A DNA stretch of 64,000 nucleotides from Petropleomorpha daqingensis (GTDB lineage Bacteria; Actinomycetota; Actinomycetes; Mycobacteriales; Geodermatophilaceae): NCBI RefSeq assembly GCF_013408985.1, contig NZ_JACBZT010000001.1, positions 1,178,001 to 1,242,000 of the forward strand, written 5' to 3'. This document shows, piece after piece, positions 27,639 through 36,680 of the stretch (its first letter is position 1; every line of letters begins with the position of its first letter). The notes below the pieces were generated by a model. The model was not told where the DNA came from and did no database searches. It saw only the letters and a list, made by a program, of their open reading frames with translations. Position numbers and translations under genes: made by a program.

Positions 27639-29179
27639 TTGGCGCCGCCTTCCTCCTCGGCCCGGCGCGCGGCCGCGAACTCCGCGAGCGCGTCGACCAG
27701 CGGCGCGACGGCGGCGGTCTCCGGCTGGACGTCGACCCGCAGGCCGAACTCCTGCGCGGTGGCCGCGGTGGCGGGGCCGATCACCGCGACGACGGTCTTG
27801 GCGTGCGGCTTGCCGGCGATGCCGACCAGGTTGCGCACCGTGCTCGACGAGGTGAAGCACACCGCGTCGAAGCCGCCGCCCTTGATCGCCTCGCGCACCG
27901 GCGCGGGCGGCGGGGCCGCCCGGACGGTCCGGTAGGCGGTGACGTCGTCGACCTCCCAGCCGCGCTCGACCAGGCCGGCGGCCAGGGTCTCGGTGGCGAT
28001 GTCGGCGCGCGGCAGCAGCACCCGGTTGATCGGGTCGAACACGTCGTCGTAGGGCGGGAAGTCGGCGAGCAGGCCTTCGCTGGACTGCTGCCCGGCGGGC
28101 ACCAGCTCCGGCGCGATGCCGAACGCCCGGACGGCGTCCGCGGTGGACTCGCCCACGCAGGCGACCTTGACGCCGGCGAACGCGCGGGCGTCGAGGCCGA
28201 GCTCGGTGAACTTCTCGCGCACGGCCTTCACCGCGTTCACCGAGGTGAACACGATCCAGCCGTAGCGGCCGGTGACCAGGCCCTTGATCGCGCGGTCCAT
28301 CTGCGCGGGGCTGCGCGGCGGCTCGACGGCGATGGTCGGCACCTCGACCGGCACCGCGCCGTAGGCGCGCAGCCGCTCGCTCATCTCGCCGGCCTGGTCC
28401 TTGGTCCGCGGCACCAGCACCCGCCAGCCGAACAGCGGCCGGCTCTCCCACCAGGAGAGCTTGGCCCGCTTGTCGACGGCGGCACCGATCGTGGCGACGA
28501 CGGCACCGGAGAGCGCCTCGAGGCCGGCGGTCTTCTCGGCGACCGCGGCGAGCTTGCTCACGACGCTCTTCTGGCCCGTGCCGGATCCACCGGCGGTGAC
28601 CACGACCGGCGTCGCGCCGGTCAGGCCGCCCTCGACGAGCCGGATCGCGGCCTCGGGCAGCTCCTCGACGGCGGGGGCCGAGAGCACCAGCGGGCTGCCG
28701 GTGGCGGCGGCCGCCGCGGCCAGCGGGACGAGGTCGACCCCGGCGCGCAGGTCGGCGGAGAGCGCCGTCCCGCCGAGGGCGACGCCGGCGAACGCCGGCA
28801 CCGCGGTGCCGGTCGCGACGCCGGGGACGACGTCGAACGGCACGGAGGTGCGGCCCACGGCCAGCAGCTCCTTGACCGCGGCCTCGGAGGTGAACGGGTC
28901 GCCGGCGACGAGGCGGACGACGACGGCGCCGCCCTTCGCCGCGGCCACGGCGGCCTTGGCCACCTCGGCGGGGTCGCCGGAGACGGGCGTCAGCTCGGCG
29001 GCCGGCACGGTCTCGCGGACGACGTCCTGGACGGCGATCGAGACGTCGGGGTCGACGAGGACGACGCCGGCCGTGGCGAGCGCCTCGCTCGCCCGGGCGG
29101 TCAGCATCCCGGGGTCGCCCGGGCCTGCGCCGACGAAGACGACCTTGCCGGCCGGCGCGCCGGCGGTCTTGCGGGTCAT
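27635..29179 (-). CDS. hemD: Uroporphyrinogen-III synthase with degenerate methyltransferase domain
   Basis: A 514-aa two-domain protein. The N-terminal half (about 1-250) has the fold signature of uroporphyrinogen methyltransferases, with [11 protein letters not shown] at 17-27, but later motifs are altered (RLVAGDPF where RLKGGDPF is usual, and [19 protein letters not shown]). The C-terminal half (about 255-505) is the HemD domain that closes and inverts ring D of hydroxymethylbilane; [17 protein letters not shown] and [10 protein letters not shown] are typical. In actinobacteria this fusion is common (Rv0511-like). ATG overlaps hemC. Confidence 0.93.
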   Translation of the reverse strand: MTRKTAGAPAGKVVFVGAGPGDPGMLTARASEALATAGVVLVDPDVSIAVQDVVRETVPAAELTPVSGDPAEVAKAAVAAAKGGAVVVRLVAGDPFTSEAAVKELLAVGRTSVPFDVVPGVATGTAVPAFAGVALGGTALSADLRAGVDLVPLAAAAAATGSPLVLSAPAVEELPEAAIRLVEGGLTGATPVVVTAGGSGTGQKSVVSKLAAVAEKTAGLEALSGAVVATIGAAVDKRAKLSWWESRPLFGWRVLVPRTKDQAGEMSERLRAYGAVPVEVPTIAVEPPRSPAQMDRAIKGLVTGRYGWIVFTSVNAVKAVREKFTELGLDARAFAGVKVACVGESTADAVRAFGIAPELVPAGQQSSEGLLADFPPYDDVFDPINRVLLPRADIATETLAAGLVERGWEVDDVTAYRTVRAAPPPAPVREAIKGGGFDAVCFTSSSTVRNLVGIAGKPHAKTVVAVIGPATAATAQEFGLRVDVQPETAAVAPLVDALAEFAAARRAEEEGGAK

Positions 29180-30153
29180 CGGGTGCTCCTGCTTCCTGGC
29201 CCCTGGGAGAGGGCGTGTTCGGGGATCTGGGGGGCCGCCATCAGCTCGGCGGCACCGCGGTCGAGCAGCTCGGCGGCGAGCGCGCGGCCCAGGGCCGCCG
29301 CCTCGCCGAGCGGGCCGGTGACCGAGCCGCGGACGGCGTCGCTGCCGTCCAGGGCGGTCACCGAAGCGCGGAGGTACAGCTCGGGGCCGTCCTCGCCGTC
29401 GGCCACCTCCGCGTAGGCGGCGACCGGCGCGCTGCAGCCGGCCTCCAGTGCGGCGAGGGTGCTCCGCTCGGCGACCACGCAGGCACGGGTGCCGGCGTGC
29501 TCGAGCGGGGCGAGCAGCTCACGGGTGCGGGCGTCGTCCTCGCGGCACTCGACGGCGAGCGCTCCCTGGGCGGGGGCGGGCAGCACCTGCAGCGGGTCGA
29601 GCGTCTCGGTGATCGCGTCGGTGCGCCCCAGCCGGGCCAGCCCGGCCCGGGCGAGGACGACCGCGTCCAGGTCACCCGGGACGACCCGCGCCATGCGGGT
29701 GTCGACGTTGCCCCGGATCGGGACGACGTCGAGGCCGAGGCCGAGCGCGCGGATCTGGGCCACCCGGCGCGGGGCGCCGGTGCCGACCGTGGAGCCCGGC
29801 GGCAGCTCGCCGAGGGTGAGCCCGTCGCGGGCCACCAGCGCGTCGCGCGGGTCCTCGCGCACCGGCACGGCGGCCAGGACGAGGCCCGGCTCCGGCGCGG
29901 TGGGCAGGTCCTTGTAGCTGTGCACGGCGAGGTCGACCCGGCCGTCGTGCAGCGCCTGGCGGATCGCCGTGACGAAGACCCCGGTGCCGCCGAGCTGCGC
30001 GATCGCCGCCGTGGAGACGTCGCCCTCGGTGACGATGTGCACCAGCTCGACCGGGACGCCGGTGGCGGCGGTGATCGCGTCGGCGACCCACTGCGACTGG
30101 GTCAGCGCCAGCCGGCTGCGACGGGTGCCCAGACGGAGAGCGGGCGTGCTCAC
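29176..30153 (-). CDS. hemC: Hydroxymethylbilane synthase
   Basis: Porphobilinogen deaminase, 325 aa. [20 protein letters not shown] at the start, the [12 protein letters not shown] segment, [10 protein letters not shown], and the dipyrromethane-cofactor cysteine in [13 protein letters not shown] are present. GTG at 30153 overlaps the hemA stop, and its own stop overlaps hemD. Confidence 0.96.
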   Translation of the reverse strand: MSTPALRLGTRRSRLALTQSQWVADAITAATGVPVELVHIVTEGDVSTAAIAQLGGTGVFVTAIRQALHDGRVDLAVHSYKDLPTAPEPGLVLAAVPVREDPRDALVARDGLTLGELPPGSTVGTGAPRRVAQIRALGLGLDVVPIRGNVDTRMARVVPGDLDAVVLARAGLARLGRTDAITETLDPLQVLPAPAQGALAVECREDDARTRELLAPLEHAGTRACVVAERSTLAALEAGCSAPVAAYAEVADGEDGPELYLRASVTALDGSDAVRGSVTGPLGEAAALGRALAAELLDRGAAELMAAPQIPEHALSQGPGSRSTR

Positions 30154-31514
30154 GGCAGACCACCCCCCGGGCGGAGGTCCTCGGGATCGACGGTGACCGC
30201 CTCGGCGAGCGTGGCGTGCTCGCCCTCGACGTCGGCGTCGATGCCCAGGCCGAACAGCGCCCGCAGCGCGTCGGCGTAGTCGGTGCCGCCCGGTGCGCTG
30301 GCCAGCTCCTTGACCCGGACCGTCGGCTCGTGCAGCAGCTTGTCGACGACGCGGCCGACCGTGCGGGCGACCTCCGCGCGGGAACGGGCGTCGAGGTCGG
30401 GCAGCCGGCCGGACAGCCGCAGCAGCTCGGCGTCGACCACCTCGGCGGCCTGGTTGCGCAGCGCGGAGATCGCCGGGGCGACCGCGGCGGCGTGCTGCTC
30501 GGCGCGCAGCTGCGACAGCTCGGTCTCGATCAGGCCGCGCGCGGCGCGGACGTCGTCGGCGGCCACCGAGCCCGCGATCGGGGCCTCGGCCGACTGCCGC
30601 TCGCCCTGCAGCAGCGCGAGGTCGACGACGTGCACGCCGGGCAGGCCCGCGACGCCGGCCTCGACGTCGCGCGGCAGGGCCAGGTCGACGACGACGAGCT
30701 GCCGGTCTCCGCGTCCGGTCATGGCGGCCGCGACGGTGTCGGTGCCGACGACGATCCCGCTCGCGCCGGTGCAGGTGACCAGCACGTCGGCGGCGGCGAT
30801 CTCGGCGGTCAGGTCGGCCAGCTCGGCCGCGCGCCCGCCGACGGCCTCGGCCAGCCGGGCGGCGTGCTCGGGCGTGCGGCTGCTCACCGTCACCTGCACG
30901 CCGCGGCGGGCCAGGGTGGTGGCAGCCAGAGCGCCCATCGAGCCGGCGCCGACGACCAGCGCCGGGCGGCCGGCCAGACCACCGAGGCGGGCGTCGGCGC
31001 GGTCCAGCGCGGCGGCGACCAGCGAGGCGCCGGCCCGGTCGATGCCGGTCTCGGCGTGCACCCGCTTGCCCACCCGCAGCGCCCGCTGGGCGATCGGGTG
31101 CAGGGCGCGGCCGACCGTGCCCTCCTCCTGGGCGAGCGCGTAGGCCGCGCGCAGCTGGCCGAGCACCTGGGTCTCGCCGACGACCATCGAGTCCAGGCCC
31201 GCGGCGACGGTGAACAGGTGCGCGACCGCCTGGTCCTCGTAGTGCACGGTGACGTACGGCGAGAGCTCCTCGACCGTGCCGCCGGCCTGGCGCGCCAGGA
31301 TGCGGCTGACGTCGACGACGCCGCCGTGGAACTTCTCGACCTCGGCGAACACCTCGACCCGGTTGCAGGTCGCCAGCACGATCGCCTCGCTCACGTGGTC
31401 GCTGTCGACCAGCTCGTGCAGCACCTTGGCCATGTCGTCGGCCCCCATGGCGAACTGCTCGAGCAGCGAGACCGGGGCGGTCTGGTGGCTCACACCCACC
31501 GCGAGCAGGCTCAT
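30150..31514 (-). CDS. hemA: Glutamyl-tRNA reductase
   Basis: First committed enzyme of the C5 heme pathway, 454 aa. The nucleophile Cys50 is in [27 protein letters not shown] and the NADPH-binding [12 protein letters not shown] follow, with a C-terminal dimerisation helix region. The ATG at 31514 overlaps the rex stop, so heme entry is translationally coupled to the redox regulator. An open frame upstream of the ATG is a shadow of rex. Confidence 0.96.
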   Translation of the reverse strand: MSLLAVGVSHQTAPVSLLEQFAMGADDMAKVLHELVDSDHVSEAIVLATCNRVEVFAEVEKFHGGVVDVSRILARQAGGTVEELSPYVTVHYEDQAVAHLFTVAAGLDSMVVGETQVLGQLRAAYALAQEEGTVGRALHPIAQRALRVGKRVHAETGIDRAGASLVAAALDRADARLGGLAGRPALVVGAGSMGALAATTLARRGVQVTVSSRTPEHAARLAEAVGGRAAELADLTAEIAAADVLVTCTGASGIVVGTDTVAAAMTGRGDRQLVVVDLALPRDVEAGVAGLPGVHVVDLALLQGERQSAEAPIAGSVAADDVRAARGLIETELSQLRAEQHAAAVAPAISALRNQAAEVVDAELLRLSGRLPDLDARSRAEVARTVGRVVDKLLHEPTVRVKELASAPGGTDYADALRALFGLGIDADVEGEHATLAEAVTVDPEDLRPGGGLP

Positions 31515-32179
31515 GCCATACCGCCCACGACCGCCTCGGGCAGCGTGCGCTGGGAGCCCAGGAAGGCCAGCACCTGCAGCTCCACGGACAGGTCGACCTG
31601 ACGCACGTCGACCCCCGGCGGGGCGGTGAGCGTGACGGGCGCGAAGTTCAAGATGCTCCTCACCCCGGCCGCGGCGAGCCGGTCGCAGACGGACTGCGCC
31701 ACCTCGGCCGGTGTCGTGATGACGCCGATGGACGCCTGCGTCTCGGCGACGACGTCCTCCAGCTCCTCGACCGGACGGACGACCGAACCACCGACCTGCT
31801 GCCCCACCCGGCTCGGTGCGGCGTCGAACAGGCCCACGAACTCGAAGCCACGGGTGCCGAAGCCGGCGTAGTCGGCCAGCGCCGCGCCGAGGTTGCCGAT
31901 GCCCACCAGCACGCACGCCCGTGACCGTTCGACGCCCAGTACCCGCGCGATGCGGTCCCGAAGAGTGCGGACCTCGTACCCGACGCCGCGCACCCCGCAC
32001 GGGCCGAGGTGGGAGAGGTCCTTGCGCAGGCCGGCCGGGTTCACGCCCGCAGCGGAGGCCAGCTCACCCGAGGAGACGGTGCTCCGCCCGCCGTCGACCA
32101 GCCCGGTGAGGACCCGGAGGTACACGGCGAGCCGGGCGACGGTGGCCTCCGGGATCGTCCGGGGCCGGGGGTTCGTCAC
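31511..32179 (-). CDS. rex: Redox-sensing transcriptional repressor Rex
   Basis: A 222-aa NADH/NAD+-sensing repressor. N-terminal winged helix with [33 protein letters not shown] (about 36-55) and GVRGVGYEV; then a Rossmann fold with [12 protein letters not shown] (90-101) binding NADH, and a C-terminal swapped helix. The GTG at 32179 is chosen to match Streptomyces Rex length and has GGAG 10 nt upstream; the frame stays open to 32308. It leads the 13-gene operon, and a Rex-like site overlaps its promoter, so autoregulation is likely. Confidence 0.95.
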   Translation of the reverse strand: MTNPRPRTIPEATVARLAVYLRVLTGLVDGGRSTVSSGELASAAGVNPAGLRKDLSHLGPCGVRGVGYEVRTLRDRIARVLGVERSRACVLVGIGNLGAALADYAGFGTRGFEFVGLFDAAPSRVGQQVGGSVVRPVEELEDVVAETQASIGVITTPAEVAQSVCDRLAAAGVRSILNFAPVTLTAPPGVDVRQVDLSVELQVLAFLGSQRTLPEAVVGGMA

Positions 32180-32271
32180 GGGCCTGCCACTCCACAGCGG
32201 TCGCTTCCGGCGACGCACCTGCCGCCTGCGACGATCGGGGAAACCGGGCGGTCTGCCGCCCGGCGTCCGCC

Positions 32272-32277
32272 ACGGTA
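32272..32277 (-). promoter_or_regulatory. Putative -10 of the rex-hem promoter
   Basis: TACCGT on the reverse strand, exactly 17 bp from a TTGTTC -35 at 32295-32300. The 271-nt gene-free stretch 32180-32450 contains this promoter, the Rex-like site and a 70-bp repeat. Confidence 0.5.
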
Positions 32278-32282
32278 ACCGC

Positions 32283-32300
32283 TTGTGAACGTGGGAACAA
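32283..32300 (-). promoter_or_regulatory. Imperfect Rex operator at the rex promoter
   Basis: Forward-strand TTGTGAACGTGGGAACAA has one perfect half (TTGTGAA) and one degraded half (GGAACAA, 4 of 7 matching). It covers the -35 box and much of the spacer. Streptomyces Rex represses its own rex-hem operon, so the position fits. Confidence 0.6.
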
Positions 32301-32384
32301 AGTCGCACAGGGCCTCAGACCCCGCTGACCGGCCACATACGGGTGGCACTGTGTCGAGAACCACCCTGTCACACGCCTGGTGAG

Positions 32385-32454
32385 GTGATGGAACGGCCCC
32401 GGTCCAGAGGCTCGCCCCGAGCGTGCGAGGGGTGAGGGGGAGCGGGGTCCTTAC
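32385..32454 (-). repeat. 70-bp 3'-end hairpin repeat, copy 1
   Basis: Begins GTGATGGAACGGCC and ends GGGGTCCTTAC on the forward strand. It contains CTCGCCCC pairing with GGGGTGAG and an outer GGCCCCG/CGGGGTCC stem. The reverse-strand TAA stop of the glutaredoxin gene lies inside its end. Same length and frame of match as the copy at 47185. Confidence 0.75.
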
Positions 32455-32690
32455 CCCAGGTCCCGTCGCAGCCGTGGGACGTCCACCGCGAAGTAGGAGT
32501 GCTCGCGGCCGTCGAGCAGGACGACGGGCACCCGGTCGCCGAACTCGGCCTGCGTCTCGGGGTCGGCGTCGACGTCGATCGACTCCGGCGGCTCGAGACC
32601 GGCCTCGGCGGCGAGCTGCGCGAGCGTGGCGGCGGCCTCCTCGCAGAGGTGGCAGCCCTCGCGAGTCATCAGCTGCAGTCGTGGGGTCAC
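32451..32690 (-). CDS. Glutaredoxin-like protein (DUF836 type)
   Basis: A 79-aa protein with the redox-like motif MTREGCHLCEEA at residues 8-19 (CxxC), then VPVVLLDGREH and FAVDVPRLRRDL, typical of the short glutaredoxin-like family found beside heme genes (Rv0508-like). The GTG overlaps the stop of the acyl-CoA ligase gene, so the two form one operon. Partner thiol is unknown; in actinobacteria it could be mycothiol. Confidence 0.85.
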   Translation of the reverse strand: MTPRLQLMTREGCHLCEEAAATLAQLAAEAGLEPPESIDVDADPETQAEFGDRVPVVLLDGREHSYFAVDVPRLRRDLG

Positions 32691-34213
32691 TGCTCCACCA
32701 GCTCCGCGTCGGTGAGGCCGAGCTCGCGCAGCCGAGCCCGGCTGACCTTGCCGGTCAGCGAGTGCGGCAGCGCAGGCAGGAAGTGGACCGAGGTCGGCAC
32801 CTTGTAGCGGGCGAGCGAGCCGGCGGCGTGCGCGATGAGCTCGTCCGCGGTCACCGTCTGCCCCTGCTCCAGGACGACGACCGCCCGGACCGCCGACCCC
32901 GTGCGCGCGTCGGGCACGCCGATCACCGCGCTCTCGGCGACCGCCGGATGGCCGTCCAGCACCCGCTCGACCTCGGCGGGGTAGACGTTGAAGCCGCTGA
33001 CCAGCACCAGGTCGCTGCGCCGGTCGACCAGGTGCAGGTCGCCGTCCTCGTCCCGGTAGCCGAGATCGCCGGTGGCCAGCCACCCGTCGGCGTCCGGGCC
33101 GTCGGTGCCGTCGGGCCAGTAGCCGGCGAACAGGTTCGGCCCCCGGACGACGATCTCCCCGGGGCCCTCCTCGCCGCCGTCGTCGTCCTCGTCCGGCTCG
33201 GCGTCGCCGGGGGTCTCCGCCGAGTCCCGCAGCTCGATCTCGACGCCGGGGATCGGCCCGCCGATGCAGTTCGGCTTGGGCCGGCCGGTGGCCAGGGTGC
33301 TGGCGACCACCGGGCTGGCCTCCGTGAGCCCGTAGCCCTCCCAGACCGTGACGGCGGCGCGCTCGCGCATCGCCGTCCACACCTCCTCCGGCAGCGGGGC
33401 CGCACCCGACGACGCGATCCGCACCGCCGCGAACGCCCGCCGCAACCCGGCGTCGCTGCCGTCGGCGTCGGCCGCGGCCAGCCAGGCCTGGTACATCGGG
33501 GGCGCTCCGGGGACGGCGGTGACCTGCTCGCGCTCCATCAGCTCCAGCGCCGCCCGCGGGTCGAAGCTCTCCTGCAGCACGACGCAGGCGCCGGTGGCGG
33601 CCGCCAGGCCGAACCCGGAGTTGAGGCCGTAGACGTGGAACAGCGGCAGGACGAGCAGCACCCGGTCGTCGGCGCGCACCGGCGGCGGGGTCATCGCCAG
33701 ACACTGCTCCTGGTTGGCCCGGAGCGCCGCGTGGGGCAGCATCGCGCCGCGCGGCCGGCCGGTGGTGCCGCTGGTGTAGGCGAGGAAGGCCAGCCCGTCC
33801 GGGTCCTCGGCGTCCTCGGGCGGCGGACCGCCGGCCTCCGGCGGCCCGGGGCAGACCGGCACCCCGGCCACCTCCGACCGCTCCTGGCGGACGACGAGCA
33901 GCGACGCCCCCGAGTCGCCGAGGACGTGCTCGAGCTCAGGGTCGGTGTAGGCCGTGTTGACCGGGACGACGACCAGCCCCGCGCGCAGGGCGCCGAGAGC
34001 GGCCCGCAACCAGTCGATCCCGTTCGGCAGCTGCACCGCCACCCGCTCCCCCGGCGCCAGACCGCGCGCGGCGTACCCGGCCGCCACCCGGTCGACGGCG
34101 GCGTCGAGCTCCCCCCAGCTGAGCCGCCGATCGCCGGCGACCACCGCCGGGGCGTCGGGGCGCTGCCGCGCGGCGGCCCGCACCAGCGCGGTCAGGGTGG
34201 TGCCGTCGGACAC
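32687..34213 (-). CDS. Long-chain acyl-CoA synthetase-like AMP-dependent ligase
   Basis: A 508-aa ANL superfamily enzyme with LAYTSGTTGRPRGAMLPH, VWEGYGLTEASPVVAS, the ATGDLGYRDEDGDLHLVDR motif, the hinge SDLVLVSGFNVYPAEVE and the C-terminal Lys in SLTGKVSRA. An acidic insert (DAEPDEDDDGGEEGPG) sits before the ATP motif region. It activates a carboxylic acid, probably a fatty acid, to its CoA ester; the substrate cannot be told from sequence. Start: GTG 34213 because AGGAGAGG lies just upstream. Confidence 0.85.
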   Translation of the reverse strand: MSDGTTLTALVRAAARQRPDAPAVVAGDRRLSWGELDAAVDRVAAGYAARGLAPGERVAVQLPNGIDWLRAALGALRAGLVVVPVNTAYTDPELEHVLGDSGASLLVVRQERSEVAGVPVCPGPPEAGGPPPEDAEDPDGLAFLAYTSGTTGRPRGAMLPHAALRANQEQCLAMTPPPVRADDRVLLVLPLFHVYGLNSGFGLAAATGACVVLQESFDPRAALELMEREQVTAVPGAPPMYQAWLAAADADGSDAGLRRAFAAVRIASSGAAPLPEEVWTAMRERAAVTVWEGYGLTEASPVVASTLATGRPKPNCIGGPIPGVEIELRDSAETPGDAEPDEDDDGGEEGPGEIVVRGPNLFAGYWPDGTDGPDADGWLATGDLGYRDEDGDLHLVDRRSDLVLVSGFNVYPAEVERVLDGHPAVAESAVIGVPDARTGSAVRAVVVLEQGQTVTADELIAHAAGSLARYKVPTSVHFLPALPHSLTGKVSRARLRELGLTDAELVEQ

Positions 34214-34429
34214 GGGCCTCTCCTGTCGTTGGAGCTGCTCTGAAGCTGCGATCGCCACCCGGCCGGGGTACGGGAGGAAGCGAATCCGGCGGGGTGGCGT
34301 GGACGGACTGCAGCGATGTTGTCACCATGGGGCTTGCCCCGCAGCATGCGCGCCGGTCGACCGAGCCCGACGCGACGGAGGGAGCCGTAGGTCGGCTCGG
34401 CGGGCCGACGAGGAGGTCGATCCGCCCGC

Positions 34430-35269
34430 ATGCCGTCCCCCCGCCCGCTCGACGCCGCGCGGCAGGCCACCGCCGCGCCGGCGGAGTCGAACGGGCGGCC
34501 GACCCCCTATCCGCGGCCCTCGCCCGCGGCACGCCCCTCGCCGCGACCGCGGCCCACCCCGTTCCCGCGCGCGGCCACCGAGACGGTGCCGGCGCCGCGG
34601 CCGGAGCCCTCCCCCGACCCCCCGCTCGAGCCGAACGTCGTCGTCGACCCGGCTCTCGACGAGGAGCTGACCGCCGACGAGTTCGCGGCCCTCGCCGATG
34701 CCGGAGAGCCGCCCGAGAGCGACGGGGTCGACGTCTGGGGGCTGGTCCGTGCCGCCCAGGCCGGCGACGCCGAGGCGTTCGGCCGGCTCTACGACCACTA
34801 CGTGACGATGATCTTCCGGTACGTCTACCACCGGGTCGGCGACCGGGCGATGGCCGAGGACGTCACCAGCGAGACGTTCGTCCGGGCGCTGCGGCGGATC
34901 GACTCGCTGTCGTTCCAGGGCCGCGACGTCGGCGCCTGGCTGGTCACGATCGCCCGCAACATCATCCGCGACCACGTGAAGAGCAGCCGGTACCGGCTGG
35001 AGGTCACGACGGCGGACATGCGCGACGCCGACCGGGCCACCGACGGCCCCGAGGACGCCGTCGTCCAGCACCTCACCAACGAGCAGCTGCTGATCTGCGT
35101 GCAGCAGCTCAACGCCGAGCAGCAGGAGTGCATCGTGCTGCGCTTCCTGCACGGGCTCTCGGTCGCCGAGACCGCCGCGATCATGGGGAAGAAGGACGGC
35201 GCGATCAAGGCGCTGCAGCACCGCGCCGTCCGGCGACTCGCGGCCCTGTTGCCGGAGGGGCTGCTGTGA
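34430..35269 (+). CDS. BldN-like ECF sigma factor with long N-terminal extension
   Basis: A 279-aa ECF sigma factor. Region 2 spans about 103-175 (FGRLYDHYVTMIFRYVYHRV, AEDVTSETFVRAL) and region 4 about 220-272 (LNAEQQECIVLRFL, SVAETAAIMGKKDGAIKAL). The first 95 residues are Pro/Arg-rich, then acidic, and are not sigma sequence. Streptomyces BldN is made as a pro-protein with a comparable N-terminal extension, and it is followed by anti-sigma RsbN, as here. It probably controls a developmental or envelope regulon. The ATG has GAGG at long spacing, so the start is moderately sure. The 216-nt space upstream (34214-34429) holds a GGGGCTTGCCCC palindrome at 34329-34340. Confidence 0.87.
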   Translation: MPSPRPLDAARQATAAPAESNGRPTPYPRPSPAARPSPRPRPTPFPRAATETVPAPRPEPSPDPPLEPNVVVDPALDEELTADEFAALADAGEPPESDGVDVWGLVRAAQAGDAEAFGRLYDHYVTMIFRYVYHRVGDRAMAEDVTSETFVRALRRIDSLSFQGRDVGAWLVTIARNIIRDHVKSSRYRLEVTTADMRDADRATDGPEDAVVQHLTNEQLLICVQQLNAEQQECIVLRFLHGLSVAETAAIMGKKDGAIKALQHRAVRRLAALLPEGLL

Positions 35270-35358
35270 CAGAACTGCAGCCGGGTCGCGTAACCCCCCG
35301 GACCCCTTCGTCGTTGGGCACGCTGGACGACGCCCACCCCTCCGGAGGACCCCTGTGA
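35266..35358 (+). CDS. 30-codon ORF bridging sigma and anti-sigma genes
   Basis: A GTG overlaps the sigma factor stop (GTGA) and the TGA overlaps the anti-sigma GTG (again GTGA), so this 30-aa frame exactly fills the gap. The product (starts MTELQPGRV, ends SGGPL) has no recognisable domain. It may couple translation of the two genes or may be chance; a good GGAGG ribosome binding site for the anti-sigma gene lies inside it at 35343-35347. Confidence 0.3.
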   Translation: MTELQPGRVTPRTPSSLGTLDDAHPSGGPL

Positions 35359-36605
35359 ACGCTCACACCGGCAGCCACGCGGCACCGCGCCGCGGCGCCG
35401 CCGTGCGCGCTCGCGAGGAGGCCCTCGTCGGCCGGCTCGGCGAGCTCGGCACGGCTCTGGACGGCGAGCCCGACGCCGCTTTCCGCGCGGCGACCCGGGC
35501 CCGGCTCGTGGCGATGGCCGCCGTCCGGACTCCGGAACCGGTGGGCAAGGCCCGCGCCCGGCGCTTTCTGGGCGCGAGCGCGGTCGAGACCGCCACCGCG
35601 CGCTGGCGCGGCAGGTTCACCGCCGGGCTGGCCGGTGCCGCCGTCGCGGTGACCGCGCTTGCCGGTCTGGTCGCCGTCTCGACCGGCGCGCAGCCCGGCG
35701 ACCCGCTGTACGGGCTCAAGCGCGGCACGGAGCAGACCCAGCTCGCGCTGGCCAGCGACTCCTCGCGCGGGCAGACGCTGCTCGACTTCGCCAGCACCCG
35801 GCTGCACGAGCTCGACCACCTGCTCTCGGAGGGGACGACGGCGCTGCCGGCGGCCGGTGGCAGCGGGAGCGACGGCGACGTCCTGGCCGCGGACGCGTCG
35901 CCGGAGCTGGTGATCCAGACCCTGCGGACGATGGACGCGCAGACCACCGAGGGCGCGTCGTGGCTGACGACCCGGGCGGTGCAGACCGGCTCGGCGTCCC
36001 CGCTGGACTTCCTGGCGCAGTGGTCCGCGCAGCAGTCGGCCGACCTGTCCGCGCTCGTGCCGAAGGTGCCGGCAGGTGCGCGCGACGCGATGGGCAACTC
36101 GCTCGCCCTGATCTCCGAGGTCCGGGCCCGCGACACCGCGCTGCAGGGCGCCCTGGCCTGCCCGGGCGGCCCGGCGACGGCCGGCACCGACCAGTACGGG
36201 CCGCTGCCGGCGGACTGCGGGGTCCAGACCCCGCCGTCGGCTGCGGGCGGCAGCACGCCGGAGCCGGGCACCGTGCCCGGCGAGGGGCAGACCGCGACCG
36301 ACCTGCCGACCAGCGCCATCCCGGCCGCGCCCACCGGGGACACCGGGTCGAGCGGCAGCACCGGGGCGCCCGGTGGCTCGACCGCCGGCACGACGGTGCC
36401 GACGGTGCCCCGCACGACGGTCCCGTCCGCGCCCGCCCCCAGCCTGCCGACGCTGCCCCTGCCGTCGGTGTCGGTCTCGCTCCCGGGCGGCTCGGCGGGC
36501 GGCTCGAGCGGCTCCGCGTCGACGCCGACCAGCGGTTCGACGTCCAGCACGAGCCCGCCGCTGGTCAGCATCTGCCTCGGCCCCATCGCCGTCGGCAGCT
36601 GCTGA
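35355..36605 (+). CDS. Membrane anti-sigma factor, RsbN-like, with DUF5667 domain
   Basis: A 416-aa protein with one transmembrane helix at about 88-110. The cytoplasmic part (1-85) would bind the sigma factor encoded upstream. The outside part begins with GAQPGDPLYGLKRGTEQTQL, the hallmark of DUF5667, and continues as helices to about 265. A long Pro/Ser/Thr/Gly linker (280-400) ends in CLGPIAVGSC, perhaps a disulfide cap. Streptomyces RsbN has the same order. GTG start with GGAGG 7 nt upstream. Confidence 0.85.
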   Translation: MNAHTGSHAAPRRGAAVRAREEALVGRLGELGTALDGEPDAAFRAATRARLVAMAAVRTPEPVGKARARRFLGASAVETATARWRGRFTAGLAGAAVAVTALAGLVAVSTGAQPGDPLYGLKRGTEQTQLALASDSSRGQTLLDFASTRLHELDHLLSEGTTALPAAGGSGSDGDVLAADASPELVIQTLRTMDAQTTEGASWLTTRAVQTGSASPLDFLAQWSAQQSADLSALVPKVPAGARDAMGNSLALISEVRARDTALQGALACPGGPATAGTDQYGPLPADCGVQTPPSAAGGSTPEPGTVPGEGQTATDLPTSAIPAAPTGDTGSSGSTGAPGGSTAGTTVPTVPRTTVPSAPAPSLPTLPLPSVSVSLPGGSAGGSSGSASTPTSGSTSSTSPPLVSICLGPIAVGSC

Positions 36606-36680
36606 GCCCTGCGGCGGGGCGGCTTCCCCGCGCCCGTTAGGGTCGAGAGCGGTTTCGCCGTTCTCCCGGGGGAGGTGCTC

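Noticed and set aside
35355-36605. Cell-wall adhesin reading of the Pro/Ser/Thr-rich protein
   Set aside because: The DUF5667 motif and position after the sigma factor fit an anti-sigma factor better; no sorting signal is present.
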